From NCBI GenBank assembly GCA_964643145.1, contig CAZXPG010000018.1, positions 1 through 27,186 on the forward strand: 27,186 nucleotides of DNA, read 5' to 3'. Positions 8,101 through 14,420 of the stretch are shown here, in pieces. Below the pieces are notes generated by a model. That model saw nothing but the letters and a program-made list of their open reading frames with translations, searched no databases and was not told the DNA's origin. Position 1 is the stretch's first letter. Every line of letters begins with the position of its first letter. Origin of the DNA: CAZXPG01 sp964643145. Its GTDB lineage: Bacteria > Pseudomonadota > Alphaproteobacteria > Rickettsiales > Arcanibacteraceae. Made by a program: the position numbers and the translations under genes.

Positions 8101-8626
8101 CCTCGCTTTGCGTGGCGAAAATATCAATAATACTGCCCCGCACGGCAAATTCGCCCGGCTCGTTGACATTGCCGGTGCGGATATAGCCGTTTGTTACTAA
8201 AAATTCTGTTAGTGTATCACGGGAAAGCGTCATGCCCGCTTTAGCTTCAAAGGCTGATTGCTTGAGCACTGCCCGTGGCAGTACGCGTTGGAGCAAGGCG
8301 TTGATAGTGGCAATGATAATACGGGGTTTCGTGCCAGGCGTAGTAAGCAGGTAGAGGGTTTCGATGCGTTTACTTACCACTTTATTATGGGGAGAAACGC
8401 GGTCATAAGGCTGGCAGTCCCAGGCGGGTAGGGCAAGCACAGGGATGTTGGGTGCAAAAAACTGTAGCGTTTCCTGTGTTTCAGCCATGTGGGCATCATC
8501 ACGTACTATATGAAGGAGTGTGGTGTTATATTTATGGTATAATTCTGATAATACAAACCCATCACTGCCTTCAGGCATAGAGGTGAAGGTGTTTATGTGT
8601 TCCGTTGCTGGTAAAATGTTTTTCAT
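5108..8626 (-). CDS. mfd: Transcription-repair coupling factor Mfd
   Basis: ATP-driven DNA translocase that removes RNA polymerase stalled at lesions and recruits UvrA. The 1172-residue length is full. The order is a UvrB-like N-terminal module (PAWDCQPYDRVSP, FAVRGSIIDIF), an RNA-polymerase interaction domain starting near residue 495 (GELVVHKEHGIGRFEGLE, LYVPVENID), then the RecG-like motor with Walker A GDVGFGKTE near residue 645, DEEQ near 750, SATPIPRTLQMS, STTIVESGLDVP and QLRGRVGRG. The C-terminal TRCF domain follows (YVPDLALRMGLYRRVA). Its ATG overlaps the sdhE stop by 4 nt, so translation is probably coupled to sdhE. No broken motifs were seen. Confidence 0.97.
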   Translation of the reverse strand: MKNILPATEHINTFTSMPEGSDGFVLSELYHKYNTTLLHIVRDDAHMAETQETLQFFAPNIPVLALPAWDCQPYDRVSPHNKVVSKRIETLYLLTTPGTKPRIIIATINALLQRVLPRAVLKQSAFEAKAGMTLSRDTLTEFLVTNGYIRTGNVNEPGEFAVRGSIIDIFATQSEDNDYGLRLDFFGDVLESIRLFDPLTQISAEKREKFTLLPASEVILTPDTIQHFRGAYRTMFGVSGNSDLLYDSISEGRKYVGMEHWLPLFYSHTETLWDYIPESIITYQHLAQEAGQERLLLIEDYYQARRETERKPLGETALYHPIPPHLLYVGKDEWEKHNSTRQSFRFHPFKLEQVGSSALGLKPTRHFATDSIKDNISVFELLKKHLQESRTANAKRRLKNPKILISCYSAGSRDRLQHMLQSHDFHTMRIERWQDLSSLSGKTIGLIVLGLESGFETEDFAIITEQDLLGERIARPVKSKKRLENFLKEASSLLPGELVVHKEHGIGRFEGLETLTVSDVAHDCIRILYDGGDKLYVPVENIDAVSRFGDEEEGVRLDKLGSASWQARKAKLHQRIKLAAEGLLKIAAERALRSGTVVTPLKGLYDEFCARFPYAETEDQLNAIDDVQEDLASGKSMDRLICGDVGFGKTEIALRAAFMAVMAEENHERGTRMQVAVVAPTTLLCRQHYATFTKRFAGFPVRIRQLSRLVTAKEAAETHKLLEAGEVDIVIGTHAVLSKSTRFKNLGLLIVDEEQHFGVAQKEQLKNLKSDIHVLTLSATPIPRTLQMSLVGIRELSLIATPPVDRLAVRTFVMPFDPVVIREAILREHYRGGRSFYVCPRIKDLAEVEKTLKALVPEVKLVTAHGQMPASQLDDIMNAFYDGKYDLLLSTTIVESGLDVPSANTIILHRADMLGLAQLYQLRGRVGRGKTRAYAYLTLPPRKVPSKMAIKRLEVMEKLDSLGAGFSLASHDMDIRGFGNLVGDEQSGHIREVGIELYQEMLQEAIENAKLEQPDDAEHTSSNKWSPQINIGLAVQIPETYVPDLALRMGLYRRVAELATDEQVEAFAAELIDRFGPMPEETQHLLDIVRIKQHCLKCGIEKIDTGPKGAVITFRNNSFARPDKLIEFIAKNPQSAKIRADHKLVLIENWEKDGNRMQGVRAMLKTIMALAA

Positions 8627-8883
8627 AAGGCATGAATTTTGGTTATCACCCCCCCCTGGTACTTGGCGGGAATAGCACGTTTTCCTGTCAGCCAGGCAAA
8701 AATATCCGCATCACTTTCTTCAATAAGCTGCTCATACTCATTAAGCTCTTCGGGGCCTAGCTGCGCAAGCGCAGTGTGCGCAAAACGGCCAAGCAGCAGA
8801 TCAGTTTCTTTGCAACCACGGTTACAACTGCGGTACATTAGGCGTTTCAGGCGGGAGGTGGCGTGTGTATCGGCTATTGACAT
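8623..8883 (-). CDS. sdhE: Succinate dehydrogenase flavinylation factor SdhE (YgfY/DUF339)
   Basis: Small cytoplasmic protein that promotes covalent FAD attachment to the SdhA subunit. The 86-residue product carries the family RGxxE motif as NRGCKETDLLLGRFA, followed by LNEYEQLIEESDADIFAWLTGK, the usual pattern of this five-helix fold. Cys in place of the usual Met in RGMKE is a mild variation. The stop TGA overlaps the mfd ATG (ATGA). No strong Shine-Dalgarno sequence precedes the ATG. No sdh genes are in the window. Confidence 0.88.
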   Translation of the reverse strand: MSIADTHATSRLKRLMYRSCNRGCKETDLLLGRFAHTALAQLGPEELNEYEQLIEESDADIFAWLTGKRAIPAKYQGGVITKIHAL

Positions 8884-9131
8884 GGTAAATATTATTCTTA
8901 GGGGGGGCTGTTTTTAAGATAGGCATCTTAGCGTAAAATGTTCGCGTTGCAAAAGCGTTTTCTGGTTTGTATCCGCGCTGATTTCCAATTCATTCTTTCG
9001 AGAGCAAAAAGTCAATGGTTTTTTTTAAGCAAATAATAAAAAAGAAGGTTTACTCTTTTAACTATTATATGCAAATATGGTGTTCCTGGCCTCCTTTGCC
9101 TTGAATATCCTTTATTCATCTCTATCTTTAC
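8884..9131. promoter_or_regulatory. Divergent intergenic region between sdhE-mfd and rhodanese-dnaA
   Basis: 248 bp without a gene, which must hold the promoters for both directions. It contains the inverted repeat TAAGAT-AGGC-ATCTTA at 8915-8930 and a strongly AT-rich stretch around 9019-9075 with poly-T and poly-A runs. TTGAAT at 9101-9106 and TATCTT at 9123-9128 could be a rightward promoter but would place the start site about at the first ATG. I found no good match to the DnaA box TTATCCACA, so I do not call an origin. Confidence 0.4.
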
Positions 9132-9575
9132 ATGCAGCCTATGTATGATACAATTGCTCACCTCTATGCAGGTGAAATAATGCCGCGTCAGGCATTTGAC
9201 TTTTTAGGAAATAATCCGGACGCGCGTCTGGTTGATGTGCGTACTATGCCGGAATGGAGTTTTGTGGGTTATCCTGATATTGGTGTATTTAGGCAGGAAC
9301 TTATCCGTCTTTCCTGGCGTTTTTATCCAACAATGCAGCGGAATACAGCATTTGAGGAGCAGTTAGAGGCGATCGTGCCAGATAAGGCAGCCCCGTTGTT
9401 ATTTATTTGCCGTACAGGTGGCCGCTCACTCGATGCTGCGATTGCCATGGCAGCGCGTGGCTATCGTGCCTGCTATAATGTAACAGGGGGGTTTGAAGGC
9501 GAGGTTGATGTGCATTGCCATCGTGGGTATGTGAATGGATGGAAAGCAGAACAATTGCCCTGGAGGCAGGAATAA
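9132..9575 (+). CDS. Rhodanese-like domain protein
   Basis: Single-domain rhodanese, a family that carries sulfur as a cysteine persulfide; the physiological acceptor is unknown. The 147-residue product has the domain start LVDVRTMPEW and the active-site loop CRTGGRSLDAA with catalytic Cys93, then an ending typical of the fold (NVTGGFEG). A six-residue Cys-x4-R-S loop is present and intact. The N-terminus is uncertain: ATG at 9132 and ATG at 9141 are both possible and neither has a ribosome binding site, so a leaderless start is possible. The stop is 2 nt before the likely dnaA start, and its 3' end contains the dnaA ribosome binding site. Confidence 0.85.
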   Translation: MQPMYDTIAHLYAGEIMPRQAFDFLGNNPDARLVDVRTMPEWSFVGYPDIGVFRQELIRLSWRFYPTMQRNTAFEEQLEAIVPDKAAPLLFICRTGGRSLDAAIAMAARGYRACYNVTGGFEGEVDVHCHRGYVNGWKAEQLPWRQE

Positions 9576-9577
9576 GG

Positions 9578-11011
9578 GTGGCTACAGCAATGAGTGCAAT
9601 GAATCATGGCATGGATGACATACAGACGGCCTGGTCTATTATCCGTGAACAACTGCGCCAGGAATATGGCGATGCTACCTATAAAAGTTGGATTGGCAAG
9701 TTGAATTTTGGTTCGCTCGGCGGAGGGAAGATTGTTCTTACTGCCCCAACACGCTTCATGCGTGAGTGGATACTTACCAACTATGCTGTCAGCATTAAAT
9801 CATTATGGCAGGAGTATGATGAATCCATTGTGGTGCTGGAGATTATTGTAGCCGCTCCTTTGCAGGAAGCTGAGGTGGCGCCGTTGCCGGTTGTGGAGAG
9901 GCCCATCGCTACGGGCTATAATGATAACAATGTACTGGTTTCTGTGGAAGAAGGGTTGCTGGTGGGGCAGGAGGAAGATGCCGTCACTGCGTCACTTGAC
10001 CCACGTTTTACCTTTGAGAATTTTGTGGTAGGCGGCCCCAATGAACTGGCGCATGCAGCGGCTAGGGCTGTGGCAGAATCGCCTAAAGTGCAGCCAGAAT
10101 GTAACCCGTTGTTTCTCTATGGTGGGGTAGGGTTAGGGAAAACGCATCTAATGCACGCTATTGCCTGGCATATCCGTAAAAACGATCCAAAGCGTCGGGT
10201 GATCTATCTTTCTGCCGAGAAATTTATGTACCAGTTTGTGCGGGCACTGAGAAATAAGGATATTATGTCTTTTAAAGAGCAGTTCCGTTCTGTCGATGTG
10301 CTGATGATTGATGATGTGCAGTTTATTTGTGGAAAAGATAGTACCCAGGAAGAATTTTTTCATACCTTCAATACCTTAATTGATAATAACCGCCAGCTGG
10401 TTATTACCTGTGATCGTTCACCTTCTGATTTGGATGGAATGGAAGAGCGTATCCGTTCACGGTTGGGCTGGGGGCTGGTGGCCGATGTGCATACCACCAC
10501 CTATGAATTACGCTTGGGAATCTTGCAGTCGAAAGTAGAACAGCTTGGAGTGCATGTGCCAGCGCGTGTAGTGGAATTTCTGGCCAGTAAAATCACCTCA
10601 AACGTACGTGAACTGGAAGGCGCGCTGAATAAAGTGGTCGCGCACTCAACCCTGGTAGGAAGGGAAATTACCTTGGAGAGCACCCAGGATATTTTGCAGG
10701 ATTTATTGCGTTCCAACGAACGGATTATTACCGTGGAAGATATCCAGAAACGGGTGGCTGACCGTTACAATATTCGGGTATCGGATATGTCTTCCAGCCG
10801 TCGCCTCCGTACTGTTGCCAGGCCACGCCAGATTGCCATGTATCTGGCCAAACAACTAACACCGCGCAGCCTTTCTGAGATTGGCCGCAAATTTGGCGGC
10901 AAAGATCATACTACCGTAATGCACGCCGTGAAGAAGGTGGAAGAGCTGATGAAAACTGACAGTGAGTTTGCCGATGATATCAAGCTACTCACACGGATTT
11001 TGCAAAGTTAA
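9578..11011 (+). CDS. dnaA: Chromosomal replication initiator DnaA
   Basis: AAA+ ATPase that binds DnaA boxes and opens the origin. Domain I is the short AWSIIREQLRQEYGDATYKSWI segment read in two parts. Domain III has Walker A GGVGLGKTHL near residue 185 and Walker B LMIDDVQF. Domain IV carries the DnaA signature with SSSRRLRTVARPRQIAMYL and FGGKDHTTVMHAV. I start it at GTG 9578, six nt after AGGA at 9568-9571. ATG 9590 and ATG 9599 are possible alternatives. A longer frame from 9515 would overlap the rhodanese gene and is unlikely. About 477 residues. It heads the dnaA-dnaN-recF-gyrB group. Confidence 0.96.
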   Translation: MATAMSAMNHGMDDIQTAWSIIREQLRQEYGDATYKSWIGKLNFGSLGGGKIVLTAPTRFMREWILTNYAVSIKSLWQEYDESIVVLEIIVAAPLQEAEVAPLPVVERPIATGYNDNNVLVSVEEGLLVGQEEDAVTASLDPRFTFENFVVGGPNELAHAAARAVAESPKVQPECNPLFLYGGVGLGKTHLMHAIAWHIRKNDPKRRVIYLSAEKFMYQFVRALRNKDIMSFKEQFRSVDVLMIDDVQFICGKDSTQEEFFHTFNTLIDNNRQLVITCDRSPSDLDGMEERIRSRLGWGLVADVHTTTYELRLGILQSKVEQLGVHVPARVVEFLASKITSNVRELEGALNKVVAHSTLVGREITLESTQDILQDLLRSNERIITVEDIQKRVADRYNIRVSDMSSSRRLRTVARPRQIAMYLAKQLTPRSLSEIGRKFGGKDHTTVMHAVKKVEELMKTDSEFADDIKLLTRILQS

Positions 11012-11030
11012 TTTAATGGAGAGAGTGAAA

Positions 11031-12209
11031 ATGGATAGTTCTGCCTTTTTTGTAGCATCTACTATAGCTGAGAATAATAACGGTCTGGAAACGCTTGTCT
11101 TGGTGGTGGAGCGGGCGGATTTGCTGAAAGCCCTTTCCCATGTGCAAAGCGTGGTGGAAAGGCGCAATACACTTGCTATTCTTTCTAATGTCAAGTTGCA
11201 AGCGGCAAATGGTGAGCTAGGCCTGACTGCTACCGATATGGATGTAGCGGTGGTGGAAAAAATTGCCGCTCAGGTGAAGGTGGCGGGGGCCACCACCGTG
11301 CCTGCTCATATGCTTTATGATATTGTAAGGAAATTGCCAGATGGGGCGCAAGTGTCGCTCACCGTCGATAATAGTGGTTCCATGCGTATTGTTTGTGGCC
11401 AGTGCCGTTTCTCATTGCCATGCCTGCCGATTGAAGATTTCCCCGTGATGGATGAGGGGGAATTGCCGCATCATTTTGCATTAAATGTGGAAGAGTGCCG
11501 TATGCTGGTGGATAAAACCCGCTTTGCCATTTCCACCGAAGAAACTCGCTATTACCTGAACGGAATATATCTGCATGTCGTTGATAAGGAAGGAGAGAAA
11601 AGGCTGAGGGCAGCGGCAACCGATGGTCACCGCTTAGCCCGTATGGAAGTGGCAGTGCCGCAGGGAGCGGAAGCGATTGCAGGGGTGATTATCCCGCGTA
11701 AAACCGTTACAGAACTGCGCAAGTTGATTGAAGGCGGTGAGGGTGATGTGCAGGTGGCCCTTTCTGGCACTAAAGTGCGCTTTGCCTATAATAATATGGT
11801 GTTGCTCTCCAAATTGATTGATGGCAATTTCCCCGATTATGAAAAAGTGGTGCCAACGGCTAATGATCATATCATGGAAGTGGATGCGCACGCTTTTGGT
11901 AAGGCGGTGGATCGCGTGTCGATTATTGCCTCGGAAAAATCGCGTGCAGTTACCTTCAGTCTAGGGGAGGGGATATTAACACTCCATGCTACTGGAGAGG
12001 GAAGTGGGAGTGCCCGTGAAGAAATTGCCGTAAATTATGAAGGCGTTCCACTTAAAATAGGCTTTAATTTCCGCTATTTACTAGATGTAATGGCAGTGCT
12101 TGATGGGGAGGTGGCGCGCTTCCTGTTTGCTGACGGTGCTGCCCCGGCGATTATTCATGATATTGGCAACCCTGGTGCACTCTATGTGGTGATGCCAATG
12201 CGGGTATAA
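11031..12209 (+). CDS. dnaN: DNA polymerase III sliding clamp (beta subunit)
   Basis: Ring-shaped processivity factor of the replicative polymerase. The product of about 392 residues shows the three-repeat clamp pattern: ERADLLKALSHVQSVVERRNTLAILSNV, then FPVMDEG, RYYLNGIYLH, TDGHRLA, FPDYEKVVP and the terminal YVVMPMRV. I chose ATG 11031 because GGAGAGAG at 11018-11025 lies 5 nt upstream; ATG 11016 is in frame but has no ribosome binding site. The N-terminus has about 20 extra residues before the first clamp strand. It begins 19 nt after dnaA. Confidence 0.96.
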   Translation: MDSSAFFVASTIAENNNGLETLVLVVERADLLKALSHVQSVVERRNTLAILSNVKLQAANGELGLTATDMDVAVVEKIAAQVKVAGATTVPAHMLYDIVRKLPDGAQVSLTVDNSGSMRIVCGQCRFSLPCLPIEDFPVMDEGELPHHFALNVEECRMLVDKTRFAISTEETRYYLNGIYLHVVDKEGEKRLRAAATDGHRLARMEVAVPQGAEAIAGVIIPRKTVTELRKLIEGGEGDVQVALSGTKVRFAYNNMVLLSKLIDGNFPDYEKVVPTANDHIMEVDAHAFGKAVDRVSIIASEKSRAVTFSLGEGILTLHATGEGSGSAREEIAVNYEGVPLKIGFNFRYLLDVMAVLDGEVARFLFADGAAPAIIHDIGNPGALYVVMPMRV

Positions 12210-12223
12210 CCGTTTAACACCGT

Positions 12224-13360
12224 ATGGCTTCTCTTTCCATTGCCCGCCTGTATCTCCGTCATTTTCGTAATTACCCAGAGATGGAGTTGCAGCTACCAGC
12301 GTTGCCTGTGGTGCTGACAGGAGAAAATGGTGCAGGCAAAACCAATATACTAGAGGCTATTTCTTTTCTTTCTCCAGGGCGAGGCCTAAGAAATGCGCGC
12401 CTCAGCGAGGTGGGCTGCCAGTCAACCTCTGGCCCTTGGGCGGTGGCTACAACAGTGCGCACAGTGGAGGGGATACGGGATATTGGTACGGGGAAAGTAT
12501 CGGGCAGTGATACGCGTGGTGAGAGCGATAAGCGTGCAGTAAAAATTGATGGGAAATTGCTCAAGAGCCATACCGCATTGTCAGAGATAATCAGCGTGAT
12601 TTGGCTAACGCCGCAGATGGACGGACTTTTTCTAGGGAGTGCTTCGGCGCGCAGGCGTTTTCTTGACCGGTTAGTATATCATTTTGATAGTGGCCATGCC
12701 AGCTATATCCTCGCCTATGACTATGCGCGGGCAGAACGGGCAAAACTGTTGAAAGAACGGCGTGCTGACCCAGCCTGGCTGCTGGTGCTTGAACGCAAAA
12801 TGGCTGAAACTGGTATTGCCATTGCTGCTGCCCGGGTGCAGGCAGTGGAATATGTGCAGCAGGCGATGAATAGTGCGATCACGCCGTTCCCGAAAGCCCA
12901 GCTTTCCATTCAGGGCGCAGTAGAAGAAGCACTTGCCAGCCAGCCCGCTTTGCAGGTGGAGGAAGCATTTTGTGCAGAACTGAAATCCAAGCGGCAACAG
13001 GATAGCATGACTGGGCGCACTAATGCTGGTATTCACCGCAGTGATCTGCTAATATGCCATCAGGGAAAACATTGTGAGGCAAGCAATTGTTCTACAGGTG
13101 AGCAGAAGGCACTGCTTCTTTCTATTATACTCGCTGAAGCACGGGCGCGGTTGGCCTGGCGGCAGTCTGTGCCGATAGTGCTGTTAGATGAGGTGGTGGC
13201 GCATTTAGACGCGGTGCGGCGTGAGGCATTATTTGCCGAAATTGAGCAACTTGGCGCACAGGTGTGGATGACAGGAACAGACGCGCTGCTCTTTGAGGGG
13301 ATTAAAGGCCGGGCGGCCATGCTGAAGGTGGCAAATGGCAAGGTAGGAGTGGGGGAGTGA
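12224..13360 (+). CDS. recF: DNA replication and repair protein RecF
   Basis: SMC-like ATPase that with RecO and RecR loads RecA at single-strand gaps. The 378-residue product begins with the family pattern IARLYLRHFRNYPEMEL, Walker A GENGAGKTN and FLSPGRGLR. It ends with the ABC-type signature region STGEQKALLLSIILAEA, Walker B VLLDEVVAHLD and the RecF tail QVWMTGTD. It begins 14 nt after dnaN with no obvious ribosome binding site. Its stop TGA overlaps the ATG of the next gene (TGATG), a sign of coupling. Confidence 0.95.
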   Translation: MASLSIARLYLRHFRNYPEMELQLPALPVVLTGENGAGKTNILEAISFLSPGRGLRNARLSEVGCQSTSGPWAVATTVRTVEGIRDIGTGKVSGSDTRGESDKRAVKIDGKLLKSHTALSEIISVIWLTPQMDGLFLGSASARRRFLDRLVYHFDSGHASYILAYDYARAERAKLLKERRADPAWLLVLERKMAETGIAIAAARVQAVEYVQQAMNSAITPFPKAQLSIQGAVEEALASQPALQVEEAFCAELKSKRQQDSMTGRTNAGIHRSDLLICHQGKHCEASNCSTGEQKALLLSIILAEARARLAWRQSVPIVLLDEVVAHLDAVRREALFAEIEQLGAQVWMTGTDALLFEGIKGRAAMLKVANGKVGVGE

Positions 13361-14061
13361 TGTTTGCAGATTTTACAAAATTACCCTATGGTTCAGTGCT
13401 TAAGACCATTACGAATGCTGTAGCGGCATTACCTCAGGTGGAAGCGGTTATTTTATTTGGTTCACGTGCCAGGGGTGATAATATGTTGCGTGCCGATATT
13501 GACCTGGCGGTATCTTACCCTAAAAAGGATAGCATCCTTAGAAGTAAGATTGATGAAATCATTGAGGAAGCACCTACCCTGCTTCCTATAGACTGTGTGC
13601 ATCTGGAGGAAGTATATTCTGACTTAAAAGAGAATATCTTCAGAGATGGTAAGTGGCTTTTTAAGAGGGAAGAAGTGCGTAAAGCAGATATATCGCTGGA
13701 GAAACTGGGAAGAGCATTGAAGCGTTTAAAAACATCATTAGATGCACCTTTGGATGAAGAAGGTATGATACGTGATAGTTGTATACAACGTTTTGAGTTT
13801 GTAATGGAGCTTTATTGGAAGACATTTAAACATTTGCTTGAAGAAGAGGGGGTAGAGATTGTTCTTCCAAAACAGGCGTTACAAAAAGCCTACCAGGCTA
13901 AGTGGATTGAGGATGAGAAACTATGGCTTAACATGCTTGTAGATAGAAACCAGACGTCACATAGCTATAATGAAGACATAGCCCAGGAAATTTATGAACA
14001 TCTTCACTCCTATTATCCTGCGCTCAAGCAAACCTATGCACAACTGGTTGAGGTGCGATGA
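13360..14061 (+). CDS. Fused MNT nucleotidyltransferase-HEPN protein (MntA-HepT-like in one chain)
   Basis: One uninterrupted 233-residue frame combines two domains normally encoded as a toxin-antitoxin gene pair. Residues 1 to about 105 are a minimal nucleotidyltransferase: GS at 34-35, ten residues, then D46-x-D48 (GSx10DxD), with Asp78 as a likely third metal ligand. Residues about 110-233 are a HEPN domain of the HI0074 type (RFEFVMELYWKTFKHLLEE) with R196NQTSH201SY203, an exact Rx4HxY motif. In characterised MntA-HepT pairs, HepT is an RNase toxin and MntA blocks it by adding AMP to the motif tyrosine. The start is ATG 13360 or GTG 13357, with AGGAG at 13345-13349. It overlaps recF by 1 nt and the next gene by 4 nt, inside the dnaA-gyrB cluster. 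Whether the chain is a self-inhibited toxin or has another role is inference. Confidence 0.87.
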   Translation: MFADFTKLPYGSVLKTITNAVAALPQVEAVILFGSRARGDNMLRADIDLAVSYPKKDSILRSKIDEIIEEAPTLLPIDCVHLEEVYSDLKENIFRDGKWLFKREEVRKADISLEKLGRALKRLKTSLDAPLDEEGMIRDSCIQRFEFVMELYWKTFKHLLEEEGVEIVLPKQALQKAYQAKWIEDEKLWLNMLVDRNQTSHSYNEDIAQEIYEHLHSYYPALKQTYAQLVEVR

Positions 14062-14402
14062 GGGCGTTAGTAATATTGGGGCTGTTGTTATACTCTTCGG
14101 TTGGCTATGCCGCTGATCCACCCTCCTATTTAGGTTATAATAACGGTAAGAATTATGTGCAGCTATTTTCTGACGATCACCGTGCCACTTATGCGCAAGG
14201 GTTTATTAATGGGATCACCATGCATAATCTCTTTAAAGACCAGGCAGTGTATAACGAATTTATGCGGTGCACCAGCCGCATGAAAGCCGGGCAGATTGGG
14301 GAAGTTATCAGGCAATATATCATTAATCACCCCGATCAGCAGAATTTAAGCTTGAATGTACTCTCCATTTATGCGCTGAATAACGTATGTAGTAAACATT
14401 AG
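14058..14402 (+). CDS. Small exported protein, possibly Rap1a/Tai-type fold
   Basis: A 114-residue protein with a clear signal peptide (MRALVILGLLLYSSVGYA, cleavage after residue 18) and two cysteines in the mature part, C71 and C111, which could form a disulfide in the periplasm. The pattern YAQGFINGI, then a Cys, Gln-Ile, IRQYIINHP, and a final helix IYALNNVC resembles the Rap1a/Tai family of periplasmic immunity-type proteins. The match is by pattern only, and members of this family occur without secretion-system genes. The ATG overlaps the stop of the MNT-HEPN gene (ATGA). The stop lies 18 nt before gyrB. Expression with the fusion gene is likely, but a shared function is not shown. Confidence 0.6.
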   Translation: MRALVILGLLLYSSVGYAADPPSYLGYNNGKNYVQLFSDDHRATYAQGFINGITMHNLFKDQAVYNEFMRCTSRMKAGQIGEVIRQYIINHPDQQNLSLNVLSIYALNNVCSKH

Positions 14403-14420
14403 GAAGTAATTAAAACGATA

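Noticed and set aside
8884..9131. Replication origin next to dnaA, suggested by the AT-rich stretch at about 9019-9075
   Set aside because: No clear DnaA boxes (TTATCCACA or close variants) were found in the region; only partial matches such as TTATTCATC. A base-skew plot of the genome would decide.
9515..9577. N-terminal extension of DnaA starting at 9515
   Set aside because: The extension overlaps the rhodanese coding sequence, has no ribosome binding site and is not like any DnaA domain I start.
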